The position numbers and the translations under genes are program-made. Shown here piece by piece: positions 14,566-18,367 of a stretch of 18,367 bases of DNA. This DNA comes from Desulfovibrionaceae bacterium UBA3823 (lineage in GTDB: Bacteria > Desulfobacterota > Desulfovibrionia > Desulfovibrionales > Desulfovibrionaceae): NCBI GenBank assembly GCA_002369295.1, contig DFDR01000057.1, forward strand, positions 1,716-20,082, in the 5' to 3' direction. Each line of letters opens with the position of its first letter. Within the stretch, counting starts at the first letter, position 1. The notes beneath the pieces were generated by a model. That model saw only the letters and a list, made by a program, of their open reading frames with translations. It did no database searches and was not told the origin of the DNA.

Positions 14566-15027
14566 ATGAGGAAGAAAACAGGGCTGCTGCGCCTTGCGGC
14601 GCTGGCCGCGTTCGCGGCCCTTGGCCTGCCTGGGCCGTCGCTGGCAGGCCCTCCCCTTGATCCGTGCGATCTTCACGGCACCTGGATGGCCAGCGAGGAC
14701 GGCATCGGCATCGTGCTCAGACTCGAGTGCGGGGGCTTCACTCTGCAGATCAACGAGCTTGAGCTGGGCGGCTCCTGGCTCTGCCGCGACGGGGCTCTCA
14801 TTCTCCACTACAATAGCGGAACCGTGCATGCGCATTCCGCGTCCGTCAGTGACGGCAGGCTGCACCTGGACGGATTCATGCAGCTCATGCGCATAGGCGA
14901 AGGCTCGGCCTTCCGCGAAGGCCAAGGCTCCTCCCGGCATCCTCTGCGCCTGCGCCGCTTCTGGACAAGGATGCTCCTGCGGCTTAACGCTATGGACAGG
15001 AGGCGCTCTGCCTTCCCCAGCGCCTGA
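14566..15027 (+). CDS. Small secreted protein with one lipocalin-like domain and an aberrant tail
   Basis: This 153-residue protein has a Sec signal peptide (MRKKTGLLRLAALAAFAALG) with probable cleavage after SLA (27). Residues about 34-109 form a beta-rich domain, LHGTW...GGSW...LDGFMQLMR. It aligns along its length with the three repeats of the next gene (LQGSW...AGTW...LDGSMRFTR). The fold is unknown; the G-x-W starts and alternating pattern suggest a lipocalin-like or similar small barrel. After residue 110 the protein continues about 43 residues rich in Arg (HPLRLRRFWTRMLLRL), unlike the domain. This looks like translation into former spacer after loss of a stop. The ribosome site is strong. 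The next gene begins 87 bases on, same strand, so co-transcription is likely. Function unknown; two Cys pairs could form disulfides in the periplasm. Confidence 0.75.
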   Translation: MRKKTGLLRLAALAAFAALGLPGPSLAGPPLDPCDLHGTWMASEDGIGIVLRLECGGFTLQINELELGGSWLCRDGALILHYNSGTVHAHSASVSDGRLHLDGFMQLMRIGEGSAFREGQGSSRHPLRLRRFWTRMLLRLNAMDRRRSAFPSA

Positions 15028-15102
15028 CCGCTTCGCAAGTCTTTGCCTGTCCCTTGGGCAGGCTACCGCGCCCGGTGTCAGGACCGGCAAACCTGTAGCG
15101 CC

Positions 15103-15108
15103 AAGGAG
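15103..15108 (+). promoter_or_regulatory. Shine-Dalgarno AAGGAG of the triple-domain secreted protein
   Basis: AAGGAG lies 6 bases before ATG 15115. The open frame extends back to 15043, but only the 15115 start gives a proper signal peptide. Confidence 0.8.
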
Positions 15109-15114
15109 TCAACC

Positions 15115-16116
15115 ATGATAGAACGGACGAAACGGACACTCGCCTGCCTGACGGCGCTTGCGCTCCTCCTGTTCCTTGCCTGCCCCATGGGCGCCTTCGC
15201 CGCCTCGCCCGCCACGCCGCAGGCCCTGCAGGGCTCCTGGATCCACCAGGAGGGCCAGAACTCCATGGTCTTCATATTCAACGGCAATGCCTGTGCCTTA
15301 AGCATGAACGGCATGCAGATGGCAGGCACCTGGACTCTTGCCGGCGACCAGCTTCGCGTGCAGTTCCAGAACGGCAGAACCATGACCTGGCGCTGCTTCA
15401 TGGACGGCACGAACATGATCCTCGACGGCAGCATGCGCTTCACCCGCCAGGGCGGGGGCGGTCAGCAGGGCGGACAGCCTCCCTACGGCGGTCAGCCTCC
15501 CTACGGTGGACAGCCCCCCTACGGCGGACAGCAGTCCTTCGGCGGGCAGCAGAGCCCCCTTGAGGGCACCTGGGTCGCCCAGACGCCCCAGGGCCAGCTG
15601 ATCTTCCAGTTCCAGGGCTCCCGCTACGTCCAGTACTTCAACGGCCAGCCCGTCGAGGAAGGCAACTTCGTCTACTATCCCGACGGACGCCTGCAGTACC
15701 AGATAACCCGGGGGCAGGCTGCCGGCCAGCAGGGCGTCAACCGCATCGTCTTCCAGGGCCAGTCCTTCTCCATGTACGGAGCCAACGGGAACTACATCAC
15801 CTATCAGCGCCAGGCCAGCCAGTCCCAGCCCCCGGTGTCCGGCCCCGGCGCCACGCCGCTGGAAGGCCGCTGGATCTGGGCCAAGTCGTCGAACCAGGTC
15901 AGCTTCGGCTACGTCTTCAGCGGCAACAGGTTCGTGTACTTCATGAATGGCGCACAGTCGTCGGCAGGCACCTTCCAGCTGACCCAGACCCAGCTCGTCT
16001 TCCAGCACGATTCGGGCCAGACCGAGGCTGTCGGCTATCAGCTCAACGGCAACAGGCTGGTTGTCTTCACCTCCGACGACCCCAACGTCGATCCCATTCC
16101 CTTCGTGCGGCAGTAG
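15115..16116 (+). CDS. Secreted protein with three lipocalin-like repeats and a GGQPPY linker
   Basis: This 333-residue protein has a signal peptide (MIERTKRTLACLTALALLLF) with probable cleavage after AFA (29). LAC at 21-23 is a poor lipobox, so an anchored lipoprotein is less likely. Three copies of one domain follow: about 38-112 (LQGSW...FTRQ), 148-233 (PLEGTW...YQRQ) and 248-333 (PLEGRW...FVRQ). Each starts with L-x-G-x-W and ends in x-RQ. Copies 1 and 2 are joined by a Gly/Gln/Pro/Tyr linker of four 6-residue units (119-142), copies 2 and 3 by a short Ser/Gln/Pro linker. This is a beads-on-string, periplasmic or secreted protein. Ligand or partner is unknown. The domain is shared with the gene just upstream, so the pair arose by duplication. 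Similar small domains occur in annotated lipocalin-like proteins, but I cannot assign one with certainty. Confidence 0.85.
   Translation: MIERTKRTLACLTALALLLFLACPMGAFAASPATPQALQGSWIHQEGQNSMVFIFNGNACALSMNGMQMAGTWTLAGDQLRVQFQNGRTMTWRCFMDGTNMILDGSMRFTRQGGGGQQGGQPPYGGQPPYGGQPPYGGQQSFGGQQSPLEGTWVAQTPQGQLIFQFQGSRYVQYFNGQPVEEGNFVYYPDGRLQYQITRGQAAGQQGVNRIVFQGQSFSMYGANGNYITYQRQASQSQPPVSGPGATPLEGRWIWAKSSNQVSFGYVFSGNRFVYFMNGAQSSAGTFQLTQTQLVFQHDSGQTEAVGYQLNGNRLVVFTSDDPNVDPIPFVRQ
15469..15540. repeat. 18-bp coding repeat (GGQPPY units, four copies)
   Basis: Four in-frame 18-base units encode GGQPPY three times and GGQQSF once. Synonymous differences (GGC/GGT, CCT/CCC) show that the array is not brand new. 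Confidence 0.85.
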
Positions 16117-16399
16117 TCTCCCTGCCAGAGCGCGCCTTGCAGCCTTACGGCAAAGGCTTCAGGGGCGCCATCCGAAAGCCTTGCGCCTGCGTTCCGCCTC
16201 GCTGCGGGACGCAGGCCGCCGTCCCCGGACGGCGCGGCGGCAGTCAGAGCCAGGACAGGCGACCTTGCCGCCAGCCAGGAGAAGGAGGCGTGCCCGGTGC
16301 AGATGCGCGGCGCGGACACGACTTCAGCTTCACCTGCAGCCCTTGGCGCAGCCATCCGTGCCTGCGGATATGGCGGGCGCCGACACCAAGGAGGATGCC
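16117..16399. other. Spacer before the Sel1 gene
   Basis: This is GC-rich and shows nothing beyond the ribosome site at its end. The frame of the following gene is open throughout, but the upstream part lacks protein character. Confidence 0.55.
16388..16394 (+). promoter_or_regulatory. Shine-Dalgarno AAGGAGG of the Sel1 gene
   Basis: AAGGAGG lies 5 bases before ATG 16400. It fixes the start directly at the signal peptide, although the frame is open from 16061. Confidence 0.8.
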
Positions 16400-18073
16400 A
16401 TGATTATTCGATTCGCTCTTGCAGCGGTCGCAGGCCTCGGCCTGCTGGCAGGAAGCGCCCTGGCGGCGCCGGATCTCGAGGCGACAATGGCCGCGGCCAG
16501 CCGGGGCGATCCTGCGGCCGCCAACCGCATCGGCGTCTGGTACGAGAAGGGCCAGAACGGCCTGCTCCGGAACCACGAAAAGGCCGTTGAGTGGTACCGC
16601 AAGGCCGCCAAGGGCGGAAGCGTGCTTGCCATGCACAACCTCGGCGACTGCTACCTCAACAGCGTGGGCGTGGCGTCCAGCCCGGCCAAGGCCTACGCCT
16701 GGTACAAGGCGGCGGCCGAGCACGGCGGCGCCATTGGCTACGAAGACATGGGCAACTTCTTCCTCAGGCACGGCTTCGGCAGCCCCGACCGGGAGACCGC
16801 CAAGGTCTGGTACGCGGCGGCAGCCAGGCAGGGCCGGACGAAGGCCCAGGAGAAGCTCCTCGAGCTGGGCGGAAGCCCGCAGGCGGCCGGCTCCGCATTC
16901 CCGCCCTGCCCCCAGCGCCGGCTTTCCCAGGCGCAGAACGCCGTCACGGGACGTCTCGAGGGCGTGCTTCCCTATGGCCCCGAAGGCTCGGGCGACAAGC
17001 TCATCTCCCTCCAGGACAGTTCCGGCCGCGCCGTGGAGGTGCTGGCCGTGCTTGGCGCCGGGGACAGCGCCGAGCTTGCCGAAGCAGGAGGCTCGGCGGC
17101 CTCGAAGCTTCGGGGAAGGAACGTGACGGTGGACTACGCCTTAGTCCAGGCCCTTGATGACTACACGGCCCAGTGCCGTCCCCAGAAGCGCTACGTGCCC
17201 GGCTCCCTTAGGGAGGCTGGCAAGACCGAGGCACAGGCCAGGCCGGCCCCCTCGGCCAAGTCCGTCCTCATAGGCTGGGAAGGGCTCCTGATCGGCGCTT
17301 ACGCTGAAGGCCAGTGGGTCGATGCGGCAACGCTCCAGAAGGATCGCCGCTGGCGCGAGGCGCGCGCCATTCCCGGCAGGGACGGTGCGCTCTACACGGC
17401 AAGGGGGCATGTCGCCGACTGCACCATGGGCATGCTGGCCAACGAGGACCCGGAAAAGCAGGAGAGCGGCAATCCCATGGACGAGTTTCCCTTCTTCCCC
17501 ATGCTGACGCCGCAGGGCCAGTACGAAGGCGATGCAGCCCTTTTCGTCGGCGGTCCCGGCGCCGGCTTCGACGCCATGCCCCGCAAGGCGCGCCAGGTGC
17601 GCGACGGTCTTTCGCGCTTTGAGGACATGGTCGCCAGGCATCTGGCCTCTCAGGGCCTTCCCGGCGCCAGGGTCCGCATCGAGAGCGTCCATGCCGTTGA
17701 TCTGGACGGCGACGGCATCGACGAGCACATCGTCTGCGCCCAGGACTTTCTGCGCAAGAGCGAGGACGATCCCCTTCCGAGCTTCAAGAAGCGCGGCATG
17801 TACTCCGTGATCCTGCTGGAGCGCAGCGTGAACGGCCAGACGGCGACGGTGCCCGTGGCGAGCTGGGTCAGCACGAAGGACGGCAGCGCCGACCGGCCCT
17901 CCCAGGACGACCTGTGGCAGCGCCATGCGCTCCTGCTGTGCGCCGACGTGAACGGCGACGGCGTCATGGAGATCATCGTCTCCTCCAGCTTCTACGAGGG
18001 CAGAGGCTTCGAGATCTTCACCCTGACCGGCAAGGGCGTGCGCAAGGTGCTCGAAGGCGGCTACGGCGTCTAG
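16400..18073 (+). CDS. Exported Sel1-repeat protein with C-terminal DxDGDG loops
   Basis: This 557-residue protein has a signal peptide (MIIRFALAAVAGLGLLAGSA) cleaved after ALA (22). About three Sel1/TPR-like repeats follow (39-75, 76-111, 112-148), with the WYRKAA / WYKAAAEHG / WYAAAARQG helix ends typical of Sel1. A middle region (about 165-300) has a beta-rich stretch. The C-terminal region (about 330-557) contains two acidic loops, DLDGDGIDE (434-442) and DVNGDGVMEI (516-525). These resemble Ca-binding loops of FG-GAP/VCBS or dockerin-like type. Sel1 repeats mediate protein contacts, and the loops suggest calcium-stabilised beta blades. It is therefore a periplasmic or secreted scaffold of unknown role. 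A good Shine-Dalgarno precedes the ATG. No terminator was seen after the stop. It follows the two lipocalin-like genes on the same strand, with a 283-base gap. Confidence 0.85.
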   Translation: MIIRFALAAVAGLGLLAGSALAAPDLEATMAAASRGDPAAANRIGVWYEKGQNGLLRNHEKAVEWYRKAAKGGSVLAMHNLGDCYLNSVGVASSPAKAYAWYKAAAEHGGAIGYEDMGNFFLRHGFGSPDRETAKVWYAAAARQGRTKAQEKLLELGGSPQAAGSAFPPCPQRRLSQAQNAVTGRLEGVLPYGPEGSGDKLISLQDSSGRAVEVLAVLGAGDSAELAEAGGSAASKLRGRNVTVDYALVQALDDYTAQCRPQKRYVPGSLREAGKTEAQARPAPSAKSVLIGWEGLLIGAYAEGQWVDAATLQKDRRWREARAIPGRDGALYTARGHVADCTMGMLANEDPEKQESGNPMDEFPFFPMLTPQGQYEGDAALFVGGPGAGFDAMPRKARQVRDGLSRFEDMVARHLASQGLPGARVRIESVHAVDLDGDGIDEHIVCAQDFLRKSEDDPLPSFKKRGMYSVILLERSVNGQTATVPVASWVSTKDGSADRPSQDDLWQRHALLLCADVNGDGVMEIIVSSSFYEGRGFEIFTLTGKGVRKVLEGGYGV

Positions 18074-18367
18074 GGACGCGCCAGGCCAGCCCTTCTGCCG
18101 ACATCCGTGGCCGGGCGTCTGAGGCCGAGGGCTTTCGCGGGGAGGCCAGATGCGGCAGGGGACTGGCGTGCTGGCGAGGCAAGGCCTGGGGCTGCGATCC
18201 CGGGCTGGGGAGCCAGGCTGGAGAGCATGGCTTGGCATGTTGTGCCCGGCAATGCCTTCCTGCGGCCCTGCCCGGCAGGAGCAAGGCCGCCTGTCGATTG
18301 CGGCGTTGACAGGCACCGCGCCCTGGGTCCCTGCGGTCATGATCCCGGCCTCCCTCCGCTATGCTCC
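18074..18367. other. 3' edge, no gene supported
   Basis: This is a GC-rich tail after the Sel1 gene. Open frames are shadows without start context, and no hairpin with a T-tract is visible. Confidence 0.5.

Noticed and set aside
17141..18340. Minus-strand 399-codon frame antisense to the Sel1 gene
   Set aside because: Shadow of a gene with signal peptide, Sel1 repeats and acidic loops.

Overview
The window is an accessory-looking stretch from a GC-rich Gram-negative bacterium. A classical autotransporter with a C-terminal beta-barrel ending in Phe and several Sec signal peptides point to a diderm, most likely a proteobacterium. I cannot place it more finely. Ten supported genes, one of them split into two open segments by a stop codon, cover only about 69% of the window. 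The rest is GC-rich sequence with long spurious open frames but no convincing genes, which is a very low coding density for a bacterium.

Left part (1-2587): two adjacent paralogous GTPase-fold/DUF697 membrane proteins overlap by ATGA. Both have an Arg in place of the P-loop Lys and altered G3 motifs. A gap of about 0.8 kb then separates them from a convergent minus-strand gene (3391-4149). That gene encodes an exported protein of unknown family, and its 5' part is AT-rich while its 3' part is GC-rich. After another gap of about 0.8 kb comes a small LprI-like (DUF1311-type) exported protein (4931-5404).

Centre (6409-11525): a large autotransporter (1154 aa) carries a zinc-metallopeptidase signature (HEAGH...SH...MMS) in its passenger. 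Its 3' end has a near-perfect terminator hairpin (9891-9930), which also lies beyond the end of the convergent downstream gene. That gene is a minus-strand FtsK/SpoIIIE-type ATPase with the alpha and beta motor domains but neither the N-terminal membrane domain nor the C-terminal gamma domain.

A sharply AT-rich island (about 11915-13080) holds two minus-strand open segments, 89 codons and 258 codons, in the same frame. They are separated by one TAA and ten sense codons, so they look like one horizontally acquired membrane-protein gene interrupted by a stop. About 1.5 kb of GC-rich sequence without a clear gene follows.

Right part (14566-18073): three plus-strand secreted proteins, each with a good Shine-Dalgarno. 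The first two share an approximately 75-residue domain of lipocalin-like appearance: one copy in the first gene, three in the second, which also has GGQPPY repeats. The third carries Sel1 repeats and two DxDGDG-type acidic loops. Overall the window is a set of envelope and secreted proteins of mostly unknown function around two P-loop families. No RNA genes, CRISPR arrays, insertion sequences or attachment sites were recognised.
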